This document shows positions 10,567-18,148 of a stretch of DNA of 64,000 nt, piece after piece. The stretch comes from Asticcacaulis sp. AC466. GTDB taxonomy: Bacteria > Pseudomonadota > Alphaproteobacteria > Caulobacterales > Caulobacteraceae. A program made the translations under genes and the position numbers. Location of the stretch: positions 124,001 to 188,000 of the forward strand of contig NZ_AWGE01000012.1 of the NCBI RefSeq assembly GCF_000495815.1. The letters run 5' to 3'. Below the pieces are notes generated by a model. That model searched no databases and was not told where the DNA came from. It saw nothing but the letters and a program-made list of their open reading frames with translations. How positions within the stretch are numbered: the stretch's first letter is position 1; each line of letters opens with the position of its first letter.

Positions 10567-10650
10567 TTACATGCCGACAGTGGCCAGGGCGATGACCATG
10601 AACAGGGTGATGGCGGCCAGGGCGGAAGCGGAATAAAGCGAAGCAGTCAT
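10567..10650 (-). CDS. Tiny single-helix membrane protein, 27 residues (copy 3 of 3, first in operon)
   Basis: The ATG at 10650 is preceded by GGAG eight to nine bases upstream (GGAGATTAAACA). The peptide begins MTASLYSASALAAIT and ends LFMVIALATVGM. It matches copy 1 through SALAAITLFMV versus TALAAFTLFMV, and copy 2 through the terminal TVGM. Compositional drift alone would not give three consecutive short frames with a conserved start, helix and end. It is the promoter-proximal gene of the cluster. A possibly related 26-residue ORF lies at 57369-57449. Confidence 0.68.
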   Translation of the reverse strand: MTASLYSASALAAITLFMVIALATVGM

Positions 10651-10952
10651 TGTTTAATCTCCATTGGGTTGGTGTCGATGGAGACGATATGCGCCTTCGC
10701 CGTGCATAGTTCAAATTAATACGATGTCATGAATCAGATGTAATAATTGAATAGATTCAACGTGTTATTCTTACGGTTTTGTAATGTTGACGGTTTTTTG
10801 TGCGCTGCAACTAAAGTGTGGCGTGTGCCTTAAAATCTTTGGAAAATTTCCGAAAATCGCGGTCTGTTTTCGGATGAAATGCGCGCGACAGGGTGTCGCA
10901 GGCCGTCGGAAGCGGCCCGCTTACGGCGGTAAATCTCGAATATGACGAGCGT
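10651..10952. other. AT-rich intergenic region upstream of the tiny-protein operon
   Basis: No convincing gene is seen. AT content rises sharply at about 10710-10860 relative to the flanks, as expected of a promoter region for the minus-strand tiny genes. The 3' end of the slipin gene lies at its right edge. It contains the inverted repeat at 10747-10760. Confidence 0.5.
10747..10760. promoter_or_regulatory. Inverted repeat, candidate operator of the tiny-protein operon
   Basis: TTGAAT-AG-ATTCAA, two perfect 6-bp arms with a 2-bp spacer, lies about 100 bp upstream of the first tiny gene. Its use as an operator is inferred only from symmetry and position. Confidence 0.3.
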
Positions 10953-11801
10953 TTATTTTTCGGTGGGGGCGGCCAAGGCGGCGGGCACCAGTTGTGGATT
11001 GGTGATTTCGACCAGCTTGGCGGCCGCCCGTGTCATTTCCATCGGCAGGGCCAGCACAATGGTGCTGTTGTGCTCCGTGCCGATTTCGCTCAGGGTTTGC
11101 AGGCGCCGCAGCTCCAGGGCCGCCGGAACGCTTTCAATCATGCGCGCCGCTTCCACAAGGGTGGCGGAAGCGGCAGCTTCGCCTTGCGCCTTGATAAGGC
11201 GGGCCTTGGCTTCTCGGGTGGCTTCGGCCTCGCGGGCGAGGGCGCGTTGCATCTGCTCGGGAATATCCAGGTCGCGCATTTCCACGGCGTCGATGTGTAC
11301 GCCCCATTTCGCGGCGGACCGTTCCAGCAGGTCCATCAGCTTGGCATTGACCATGTCGCGATGCTTGAGCAGCTCATCGAGCCCGTGCTGGCCTATGGTG
11401 TCGCGCAATGCCGTCTCTGAGGCCTGCAGGACCGCCAGATAGGGGTCGGTGACGGCATTGAGCGCCTTGGCCGGATCGATCACCTTGTACCACACCACGG
11501 CATTGACCCGTACGGCCACGCCGTCGCGGCTAAGCGTTTCCTGTGTTTCCAGCTTGACGGTAAGGATGCGCACATCGACGCGCTTGACGTATTCGATACC
11601 GGCCATGATCCAATATAGGCCGGGGCCGCGTGTCGAGGCATAGCGACCGAGAAAATAGACGACGCCGCGCTCCCATTCCTGATTGATGCGCAATCCGGAA
11701 AATATAAAGGCGCCGATCCCGAACAGTAGGGGTATGGCCAGTGCGCCGAGGCTGAAAACAAAGGCCTGCACCGCGTGCACTATCGGCGTGATCTGGTCCA
11801 T
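10953..11801 (-). CDS. Slipin / stomatin-like SPFH membrane protein
   Basis: The 282-residue protein has an N-terminal membrane hairpin (about residues 10-36), then the SPFH/Band 7 domain. Family hallmarks are RINQEWERGVVYFLGRY, GPGLYWI, and SRDGVAVRVNAVVWYKVIDP. An alanine/glutamate-rich coiled coil follows (ALAREAEATREAKARLIKAQGEA), then a short tail. Such proteins form membrane-bound oligomers that organise lipids and proteases. Bacterial slipins commonly pair with an NfeD gene; none is next to this one. A ribosome binding site is not obvious. The DUF2807 gene lies upstream on the same strand. Confidence 0.9.
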   Translation of the reverse strand: MDQITPIVHAVQAFVFSLGALAIPLLFGIGAFIFSGLRINQEWERGVVYFLGRYASTRGPGLYWIMAGIEYVKRVDVRILTVKLETQETLSRDGVAVRVNAVVWYKVIDPAKALNAVTDPYLAVLQASETALRDTIGQHGLDELLKHRDMVNAKLMDLLERSAAKWGVHIDAVEMRDLDIPEQMQRALAREAEATREAKARLIKAQGEAAASATLVEAARMIESVPAALELRRLQTLSEIGTEHNSTIVLALPMEMTRAAAKLVEITNPQLVPAALAAPTEK

Positions 11802-11877
11802 GAAAAAGCCCCCTCGCTATTCCCTAAAAAAGGTTAACGCAGAGAGGGCCTGTTTGTAAAGGTGCGCAGATGCCGGT

Positions 11878-12948
11878 TCAGTGGCCGATATGCATTTCGC
11901 CCGAGCCTACCACCTTGGTGACGACCGCCCCGGTGGCCTTCATGATGCTGACGTCGCCGGACCCATTTGTATCGACATTAACGGTGTGGGTGACGCCACC
12001 GTAGTAGACATCGCCCGAGCCGGAGCCCTTGAGCATGAAGGCGGGCGTCTGGCCTTCTGAAATGGACACGTCGCCCGACCCGGACAGGTCCAGCGTGACC
12101 GGTCCCATGACCCGGCCGACATTGATGTCGCTGGAGCCATTATTGACGACGGTCAGGGGGCCCATGACCGCGCCGAGGGACAGGTCGCCCGAGCCGTTGA
12201 GCTGTACCTTAAGCCCGGCGGTACGCGTCAGGGTCACGTCCCCTGAGCCCTGGTTTTGCAGGACGGTTTCGGCGGCCTGATTGACGGCGAAATTGCCGGA
12301 GCCGGTCAGCACCGCCTTCAGATTGCGGACGGTGCCAATATTGATGTCACCTGCACCCATATTGTCGACGATGCTGTCGCCGGCGCTGGTGACATTGATC
12401 GTCCCCGACCCGCTATTGATGATGTTAAGCTGGCCACTGACCGCATCGATGGCCCATTCGCCGCCGCCATTCATGATGAGATCGAGGTTTTTTGCCGCTC
12501 CGACGCGGCCGAACGTATAGGCCGAATCCTTGACGATGGCGTTGGCCGGGACGCGCACGAAGACCAGAGGCAGGTCGGAAACATTGACCATGCCGATACC
12601 GCTGATATTGACCCGTCCGCCATTCACCGACACCTGGTCGTCATCATGGATATTGATGCGGAAATTGAAACCGGATGCCCGATCGGGATTACTCAGGTGA
12701 CCATTGAGGACGGTGACATTGCCGCGTTGCGACACCATCAGGGTCGGCACCTTGACCTTGCCGTAACGAACCCGGATATCGACATCGCTGCGGTCTTCGG
12801 GCGTGACGACGACACGGGCGACCATGTCGCGAAATTCGACCTGAGGACCATCGGACAGATACCGCAACTGGGCGAGGGCGGGGGACGCCGCGACGAACGC
12901 GGCGGCGCTTATAGTGCTCAGTATAGGCAGAATGACAGAATAACGCAT
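11878..12948 (-). CDS. Secreted DUF2807 (GIN-domain) protein with GSG repeats
   Basis: The start at 12948 is set by GGAGG a few bases upstream of the ATG and gives an N-terminal signal peptide (MRYSVILPILSTISAAAFVA, cleavage near SPALA-Q). The C-terminal two thirds, about residues 170-356, is a ladder of GSGDV / GSGTI / GSGNF / GAGDI turns spaced about 18-22 residues. This is typical of DUF2807 right-handed beta-helix proteins. The family is placed among putative adhesin or autotransporter-head-like domains; its biochemical role is not established. It is exported, probably periplasmic or surface-bound. A longer frame to 13002 would put the signal peptide internally. Confidence 0.85.
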   Translation of the reverse strand: MRYSVILPILSTISAAAFVAASPALAQLRYLSDGPQVEFRDMVARVVVTPEDRSDVDIRVRYGKVKVPTLMVSQRGNVTVLNGHLSNPDRASGFNFRINIHDDDQVSVNGGRVNISGIGMVNVSDLPLVFVRVPANAIVKDSAYTFGRVGAAKNLDLIMNGGGEWAIDAVSGQLNIINSGSGTINVTSAGDSIVDNMGAGDINIGTVRNLKAVLTGSGNFAVNQAAETVLQNQGSGDVTLTRTAGLKVQLNGSGDLSLGAVMGPLTVVNNGSSDINVGRVMGPVTLDLSGSGDVSISEGQTPAFMLKGSGSGDVYYGGVTHTVNVDTNGSGDVSIMKATGAVVTKVVGSGEMHIGH

Positions 12949-13182
12949 ACTAAACCTCCAAAATCGACGGCCGGAACGTTCCTGCGTCAGGCTTTGAGTC
13001 ACGTCGCGTTTTGGGGAGAATGCGCCAGACTAAGCCCGGTGCGTCACCGGAAGCCGAATTCTCGATCTGTATAGATCGAACTTGACGTTAAAGTGAAGCA
13101 AGGCGGCGGCGAAATCAAATTAAAAGGGGTTCATAATGTAACAGCGGTTTCGCCGGTTACAGCATAAGGGATTCCCTCGCCT

Positions 13183-14229
13183 TCACGCGTTGGGAATGCG
13201 GCGATAAATAGTGCTGCGGTGGATGCCGAGATGACGGGCGGCGGCGCTGACATTGCCGCTATGCGCGGCCAGGGCCTGACGGATCGTCGACAGTTCGATG
13301 TCTTCCAGGCTCTGTTGTGGGCCGACCGGCAGGGCCTGACCTGTCTCTTCGCCATCGACCTGGGCAAAGAAGTCACGGCCATCCAGGGCCTTGAGGCGGC
13401 CCGAAGCCAGGTGTCCAGGATGGATATCGAACACCTCTTCGACGTGGAGCTCATCCAGCCGGTCCCAGGTCCGCCCGATCAAGGACAGCCCCCGGCGATT
13501 GGCGGCGACGATAATGCCGTTCCTGACCACCAATATGCCTTCGCGGGCGACGCCGAGCAGATTGGGGTCGGTTTGGAAGCGCAAGGTCTGGCAGCCGTCG
13601 AAACCGCCGCGAAACAGCCGGTGTTCAATCTGTTCCACCGCCATGCGGACAAGGCCGATGGTGTGACCGTTTTCACGGCTGGCCGGCGCGGAAATATCCA
13701 GAACACCTATAATGGCGCCGCGCGGATCGATGATCGGCGTGGCGGCGCAAGTCAGGACCTGGTGGCTCTGGAAATAGTGTTCGGCGCCGTTGACCACGAC
13801 GGCGCGGCGTTCAGCCAGGGCAGTGCCAATGGCGTTGGTGCCCGTGCCGTCTTCGCTCCACAGGGCGCCCGGTCGCAGGGCGACCTGTGCGGCCTTGTCG
13901 GCAAAGGTGGGGTCACCGACGGCATCGAGAATTTCTCCCTTGGCATTGGTCAGGATGACTATGCCCGAAATTTCGCGCGCTTCGGTGTAGAGGGCATCCA
14001 GTTCCGGACGCGATATGCGCCGCAGGGCTTCGTGTTTTTCATGCAGAAGGCGGATTTCAGAGGCCGTCGGTGCGCTGACCGGCGGCACGGTTTGCGCATC
14101 CAGGCCCATATCCGCGCAGCGTATCCAAGAACGCAGTATGGAATGGCCGATCTGATCGACCGGCAAACCCTTGTGTGCAAAAAAAACGTCGCGAGCTTTT
14201 TGTATTTGCGATGGATCGGTCATCGGCAA
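13183..14229 (-). CDS. AcoR-like GAF / Fis-HTH transcriptional regulator lacking the sigma-54 AAA+ domain
   Basis: The 348-residue protein has a GAF-type sensor (about residues 75-200: EDGTGTNAIGTALAERRAVVV, then AAPIIDPRGAIIGVLDIS-like strands). A PAS-like segment follows (about 220-280). The C-terminus is a Fis-type helix-turn-helix (SAAARHLGIHRSTIYRRI). Classical AcoR has a central AAA+ sigma-54 activation domain; here no Walker A or GAFTGA motif is present. It is divergent from the aldehyde dehydrogenase gene, the usual AcoR context, and probably controls it. The start is either TTG at 14229 (better spacing to GAGG) or ATG at 14223. Confidence 0.85.
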   Translation of the reverse strand: MPMTDPSQIQKARDVFFAHKGLPVDQIGHSILRSWIRCADMGLDAQTVPPVSAPTASEIRLLHEKHEALRRISRPELDALYTEAREISGIVILTNAKGEILDAVGDPTFADKAAQVALRPGALWSEDGTGTNAIGTALAERRAVVVNGAEHYFQSHQVLTCAATPIIDPRGAIIGVLDISAPASRENGHTIGLVRMAVEQIEHRLFRGGFDGCQTLRFQTDPNLLGVAREGILVVRNGIIVAANRRGLSLIGRTWDRLDELHVEEVFDIHPGHLASGRLKALDGRDFFAQVDGEETGQALPVGPQQSLEDIELSTIRQALAAHSGNVSAAARHLGIHRSTIYRRIPNA

Positions 14230-14329
14230 GGCATTTCCTCAACTTTCGCATATTGGACGGCATGTTGCGCTGCGTGCGCAACAACAAACGACATTTTCAC
14301 GATAGTTTTGATAAAAAATGCATTCCAAG

Positions 14330-14346
14330 TGTCGCAATCTGCGACA
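14330..14346. promoter_or_regulatory. Perfect inverted repeat, candidate AcoR-like operator
   Basis: TGTCGCA-ATC-TGCGACA has perfect 7-bp arms in the divergent intergenic region. A second half site, TCGCGACA, follows at about 14369-14376. Fis-type HTH proteins bind such symmetric sites. Assignment to the adjacent regulator is inferred from position. Confidence 0.55.
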
Positions 14347-14497
14347 GCGGCGACAGGGGCGTCGTAAGTCGCGACAAACACTGTTTTTACTGACAGATTC
14401 GGCATCAAAACCGGTGCGGTTTTCCTCAGCAAGGCTTGTCGGTCCGATATGGCGGGCGCACGTTCACGCCAAGCAAAAAACCTTGCAGGAGGACACC

Positions 14498-16015
14498 ATG
14501 ACTAAATTCGAACGAAACATCGATGCTGCCACGCCGTTCAAGACACGATACGGCAATTTCATAGGCGGCCAGTGGATCGAACCGGTCCACGGCAAGTATA
14601 TGGACAATACCTCACCCGTAAATGGCCGCAAGCTGTGCGAAGTGCCGCGCTCTACCGCCGAAGACGTCGAACTGGCGCTTGATGCCGCGCACGCCGCCAA
14701 GACCAAGTGGGGCCGGACGTCGGTTACCGAACGCTCCAACATCCTGCTGGCCATCGCCCAGCGTATTCAGGACAATCTGGCCGTCATCGCCGAGGCGGAA
14801 ACCTGGGACAATGGCAAACCGCTGCGTGAAACCACCAATGCCGATATTCCCCTGGCCGTCGACCATTTCCGTTATTTCGCCGGCTGCATTCGCGCCCAGG
14901 AAGGCTCCATCGGCGAGCTGGATCACGACACGGTCGCCTATCATTTCCATGAACCGCTGGGCGTTGTCGGCCAGATTATTCCGTGGAACTTTCCGATCCT
15001 GATGGCCGCCTGGAAGCTGGCGCCCGCCTTGGCCGCCGGCAACTGTATCGTCCTGAAACCCGCTGAACAGACGCCGGCCTCCATATTGGTCGTTGCCGAA
15101 CTGATCCAGGATCTCCTGCCGCCGGGTGTCCTCAATATCGTCTCGGGCACGGGTATCGAAGCCGGCAAACCGCTGGCGCAAAGCCCGCGTATCGCCAAGA
15201 TCGCCTTCACCGGATCGACCGCTGTCGGCAAGGCGATTATGGGATATGCCTCGAACAATGTGACCAACATCACTCTGGAGCTGGGCGGCAAGTCGCCGAA
15301 CGTCTTCTTTGCCGACGTTATGGCCGAAGACGATGCCTTCCTCGACAAGGCCCTGGAAGGGTTCGCCTTCTTCGCCCTCAATCAGGGTGAGGTCTGTACC
15401 TGTCCGTCGCGGGCCCTGGTTCAGGAATCGATCTATGACCGGTTCATGGAGCGCGCCATCAAGCGCGTCGAGGCCATCACTCAGGGCGATCCGCTCGACA
15501 GCAGCACAATGATCGGGGCCCAGGCGTCGCAGGAACAGCTCGATAAGATCCTGAAATATCTCGAAATCGGCAAGAACGAAGGCGCGAAGGTTCTGACCGG
15601 CGGTGACCGTAATATTTTGTCAGGCGATCTGAAGGACGGCTTTTACATCAAGCCGACCATCTTCGAAGGCCATAACAAGATGCGCGTGTTCCAGGAGGAA
15701 ATCTTTGGACCGGTCGTGTCGGTGACCCGTTTCAAGACCGTGGAAGAGGCCATCGAAATCGCCAATGACACGGTGTACGGGCTGGGCGCCGGTGTCTGGT
15801 CGCGTGACATGAACGTCGCCTACCGCGCCGGTCGCGGCATCGAAGCGGGCCGTGTCTGGACCAACTGCTACCATCAATATCCGGCCCACGCGGCATTTGG
15901 CGGTTACAAGCAGTCCGGCATCGGCCGTGAGAACCACAAGATGATGTTGGACCACTATCAGCAGACCAAGAACCTGCTGGTGTCCTACGCGCCAGCAAAG
16001 GTTGGTTTCTTCTAA
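14498..16015 (+). CDS. Aldehyde dehydrogenase (AldB/ExaC-like)
   Basis: The 505-residue NAD(P)-dependent aldehyde dehydrogenase has the catalytic glutamate in [12 protein letters not shown] (about residue 262). The nucleophile cysteine is in [13 protein letters not shown] (about 300), with FTGSTAVGK for cofactor binding. The extra cysteine and EVCTCPSR context resemble the acetaldehyde dehydrogenases ExaC, AcoD and AldB, which oxidise short aldehydes to acids. The start ATG follows an ideal AGGAGG site; the frame extends further upstream but without support. It is divergent from an AcoR-like regulator, matching aldehyde/acetoin response circuits. Its TAA stop is also the first three bases of a composite hairpin repeat. 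Confidence 0.93.
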   Translation: MTKFERNIDAATPFKTRYGNFIGGQWIEPVHGKYMDNTSPVNGRKLCEVPRSTAEDVELALDAAHAAKTKWGRTSVTERSNILLAIAQRIQDNLAVIAEAETWDNGKPLRETTNADIPLAVDHFRYFAGCIRAQEGSIGELDHDTVAYHFHEPLGVVGQIIPWNFPILMAAWKLAPALAAGNCIVLKPAEQTPASILVVAELIQDLLPPGVLNIVSGTGIEAGKPLAQSPRIAKIAFTGSTAVGKAIMGYASNNVTNITLELGGKSPNVFFADVMAEDDAFLDKALEGFAFFALNQGEVCTCPSRALVQESIYDRFMERAIKRVEAITQGDPLDSSTMIGAQASQEQLDKILKYLEIGKNEGAKVLTGGDRNILSGDLKDGFYIKPTIFEGHNKMRVFQEEIFGPVVSVTRFKTVEEAIEIANDTVYGLGAGVWSRDMNVAYRAGRGIEAGRVWTNCYHQYPAHAAFGGYKQSGIGRENHKMMLDHYQQTKNLLVSYAPAKVGFF

Positions 16016-16109
16016 AGCGCTTTCCGAAAAGTGTGACGCACTTTTCGGAAAGCGCGTAAAAGCAAGAAATGAGAGCGCCGATCTGATGCCGTCAGATCGG
16101 CGCTCTAAA
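16013..16109. repeat. Composite double-hairpin repeat at the aldehyde dehydrogenase stop codon
   Basis: Hairpin 1 is GCGCTTTCCGAAAAGTG (16017-16033) with its perfect 17-bp complement at 16039-16055. Hairpin 2 is AGAGCGCCGATCTGA (16072-16086) with its perfect complement at 16092-16106. Both have 5-base loops. A T/A-rich linker joins them. Its reverse complement matches the repeat at 37904-38004 along almost its whole length. It lies between convergent genes. Confidence 0.9.
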
Positions 16110-16131
16110 CCGCCAATAAAGCGGACAGAAC

Positions 16132-16163
16132 AAAAAACGCCCGCCTCCGAAAGGGGGCGGGCG
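16132..16163 (-). terminator. Terminator of the DUF4142 lipoprotein gene
   Basis: On the minus strand CGCCCGCCCCC / GGAGGCGGGCG forms a stem followed by TTTTTTG. Confidence 0.85.
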
Positions 16164-16190
16164 AAGTTCGTCCAGGGGAGACGGTAAAGC

Positions 16191-16790
16191 TTACGGATTG
16201 AGGGTCTTCACCTTTTCCTGATGCGCCTTCAGCGTCGGCAGGGTGTCGGTGGCGAAGGTTTGCAAGGCGGTGTCCTTGCCGTTCTTGGAATAGTCTTCGA
16301 ACAGGCTGACGGCATCGTCATGCGCGCTCTTTTGCAGATCGGCATATTTTTTATCGAAGTCGCTACCGGTAAGTTTGGCCAGATCGTCGTACTTCTTTTG
16401 ATGATCGTCATCCAGGGCAGCAGGGGCAGTTACGCCCGAACCAACGACAGCGGTTTCGAACTTTTTACCGGCGGCCGTATGATCCTTGACCATCATCTTG
16501 GCAAAGGTCAGGACCTCAGCATTCTTGGATGTCTTGACGGCCAGTTCGCTGGTCTTGACTTCGAACAAATTGGCGACGGCGGCCTTCTTTACGAAGTCTT
16601 CCGTCTTGTTGGCTTCCATGTCGGCACCGATGCTGCTGACGGCGGATGACGCGTCGGATACGACGTTCGCGGTTGCATCTTCAACCTTGTCCGTGGTGGT
16701 TTTGGAGCAGGCGGCGATACCGCCGAGACCGGCGACCATGACCAAACCAGAGAAGATGGCGGCGGTGCGGTGTTGTTTGTAAGTCGGCAT
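16191..16790 (-). CDS. DUF4142 lipoprotein
   Basis: The 199-residue protein has a lipoprotein signal: a hydrophobic stretch FSGLVMVAGLGGIA precedes the lipobox cysteine in AACSK (about residue 28). The mature part is helical and charged, with the DUF4142 pattern FVKKAAVANLFEVKTSELA, FAKMMVKDHTAAGKKFE and YADLQKSAHDDAVSLFEDYSKNG. This family forms ferritin-like four-helix bundles, often outer-membrane or periplasmic, and is linked loosely to stress; no reaction is known. An alanine/serine-rich low-complexity spacer follows the cysteine. It appears monocistronic, with its own terminator. Confidence 0.9.
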   Translation of the reverse strand: MPTYKQHRTAAIFSGLVMVAGLGGIAACSKTTTDKVEDATANVVSDASSAVSSIGADMEANKTEDFVKKAAVANLFEVKTSELAVKTSKNAEVLTFAKMMVKDHTAAGKKFETAVVGSGVTAPAALDDDHQKKYDDLAKLTGSDFDKKYADLQKSAHDDAVSLFEDYSKNGKDTALQTFATDTLPTLKAHQEKVKTLNP

Positions 16791-16936
16791 ATGGAGGTTT
16801 CCTCAGAGATCTGTTGATGCCAGTACGCTAAGCCGCGATGCATAAGTTTGCCCCGTGTGTCGGTGTCTCTCCCGCAAAAAAACGATAAAGACACTGTCGC
16901 GGCCTTTCCCTTTGCCGCAGACCCGCCTATATTGGT

Positions 16937-17226
16937 GAGGTCGGGTTTCGGCCTGACTATGGGGATAAACGCCCACGTAATAAGCGAACTGGACCCGGGT
17001 GCGATTCCCGGCGGCTCCACCATTCCCTTCGCAAGAGGGCTTTTTATGGGGCCGATCAGCATCGACAGGCGTGTAAAGGTGAAGCTTTCCCTCAGTGTGA
17101 GCCTCTGTGATCGGCTCATTTTATAACTGCGAACGATAACTTCGCTTCGGATCAAGCTCTTGCTGCGTAATGCGGCGGAGTTAATCCACCTAAACTCCTA
17201 GGAATTAAGCCTCCTAGGCGGGGCCC
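16937..17226 (+). ncRNA. ssrA: Two-piece (circularly permuted) tmRNA
   Basis: tmRNA rescues stalled ribosomes and adds a degradation tag. The order is permuted, as is known for alphaproteobacteria. The acceptor piece comes first (about 16937-17022), with T-arm CCCGGGTGCGATTCCCGG-type pairing and a 3' GGCTCCACCA end. A short excised spacer follows, then the coding piece from GGGGCCG at 17048. GGGGCCG pairs with CGGCTCC to make a 7-bp acceptor stem with a G-U at position 3, the alanine identity element. The tag frame GCGAACGATAACTTC at about 17128 reads ANDNFASDQALAA, then TAA. With the first unencoded alanine the tag is AANDNFASDQALAA. The piece boundaries are approximate. Confidence 0.95.
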
Positions 17227-17262
17227 GGAAGCCGCCTTGCAACAGAAGGCTTCCACTTCTTT
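17227..17262 (+). terminator. tmRNA terminator
   Basis: GGAAGCC (17227-17233) pairs with GGCTTCC (17248-17254), followed by a pyrimidine tract ACTTCTTTTCT. It may instead be part of the 3' structure of the tmRNA coding piece. Confidence 0.6.
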
Positions 17263-17305
17263 TCTCATTTCTGATATGTGCCGGCAGTTGCTCCCAGAAG
17301 CGCAG

Positions 17306-17399
17306 CGCGCCGTGAGCGGATTACTGTTTACAGCGCCCGACCGGGCGTCGGCGGTTATCTGCCGCCCTCGCGGAGGCGCTACGCGCCGTGAGCGGATTA
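17306..17399 (+). repeat. 18-bp direct repeat pair between ssrA and sspB
   Basis: CGCGCCGTGAGCGGATTA occurs at 17306-17323 and again at 17382-17399. No gene lies between the copies. tmRNA genes are common integration sites, but no integrase is present. Confidence 0.7.
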
Positions 17400-17504
17400 A
17401 TGCAGATTCTTGCCGTCTCACGGCAATTTGCTGTTTCGTTTCACGGCGACCATGCTAAGTCTGCGCGAACGCACACCAGATTCACCGTAAAGGTTCGCCT
17501 GCCG

Positions 17505-18050
17505 ATGTCCGAAGATCAAATGATCATCGACCAAATGGATTACGCCACCCTGACCCAGAACGCCCTGCGTGGCGTTATCCGCCAGGGGCTGACACGCGCG
17601 GCCTCACCGGAAGGGCTTCCGGGTGAACACCATTTTTATATAACTTTTCTGACGCGGGCGCCTGGCGTATCGATCCCGGCCGATTTGCTGGCGCGCTATC
17701 CTTACGAAATCACCATCGTGTTGCAGCATCAGTTTCGCGACCTGCGTGTCACGGATGACTTCTTTCGCGTCACCTTGACGTTTGGCGGGGCGCCCAAAAT
17801 CCTCACTGTGCCCTATGCCGCGATTACGCGCTTCCACGATCCGCACGCCCAGTTCATGCTTGAATTTGAAGTCGACGATCCCGCCGCCCTGACTCAGGAT
17901 CTGGATGAAGACGGCGAAGATGACGGCGATACAGTGACCGAACTGACCCCTGCGCCGCGTTCGGAAACCGCCCCCAAACCTAACGAAGACGGTGGCGACG
18001 GTGACGATGCGCCGAAGATCGTATCACTCGATCAATTCCGCAAAAAATAA
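17505..18050 (+). CDS. sspB: SspB, ClpXP adaptor for tmRNA-tagged proteins
   Basis: The 181-residue protein matches alphaproteobacterial SspB. The N-terminal fold (about residues 1-125) shows GEHHFYITFLTRAPGVSIP, YPYEITIVLQHQFRDLRV and FGGAPKILTVPYAAITRFHDP. A long acidic, flexible linker follows. The C-terminal PKIVSLDQFRKK is the type of short motif that docks on the ClpX N-domain. SspB binds the ssrA tag and delivers tagged proteins to ClpXP. It lies just downstream of the ssrA gene, so tag and adaptor are genetically linked. The start ATG at 17505 gives the family-typical MSEDQMIIDQMDYATLTQ; the longer frame covers the direct-repeat region. Confidence 0.95.
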   Translation: MSEDQMIIDQMDYATLTQNALRGVIRQGLTRAASPEGLPGEHHFYITFLTRAPGVSIPADLLARYPYEITIVLQHQFRDLRVTDDFFRVTLTFGGAPKILTVPYAAITRFHDPHAQFMLEFEVDDPAALTQDLDEDGEDDGDTVTELTPAPRSETAPKPNEDGGDGDDAPKIVSLDQFRKK

Positions 18051-18148
18051 TCTGTAGAAAATAGGGCTGGTCGCTCACAATATCGATACGACCGGTGCGA
18101 GAATCGACTAGGTTCGCGGAGGCAATAAAACCCTTTCGGAATTGGTGG

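Noticed and set aside
14386-14497. Possible sigma-54 promoter for the aldehyde dehydrogenase
   Set aside because: GG/GC pairs at the required 10-base spacing could not be found, and the adjacent regulator lacks the AAA+ domain needed for sigma-54.
16960-17022. Possible ordinary tRNA ending in CCA
   Set aside because: There is no anticodon arm; the acceptor pairs with GGGGCCG downstream and a tag frame follows, so it is the tmRNA acceptor piece.
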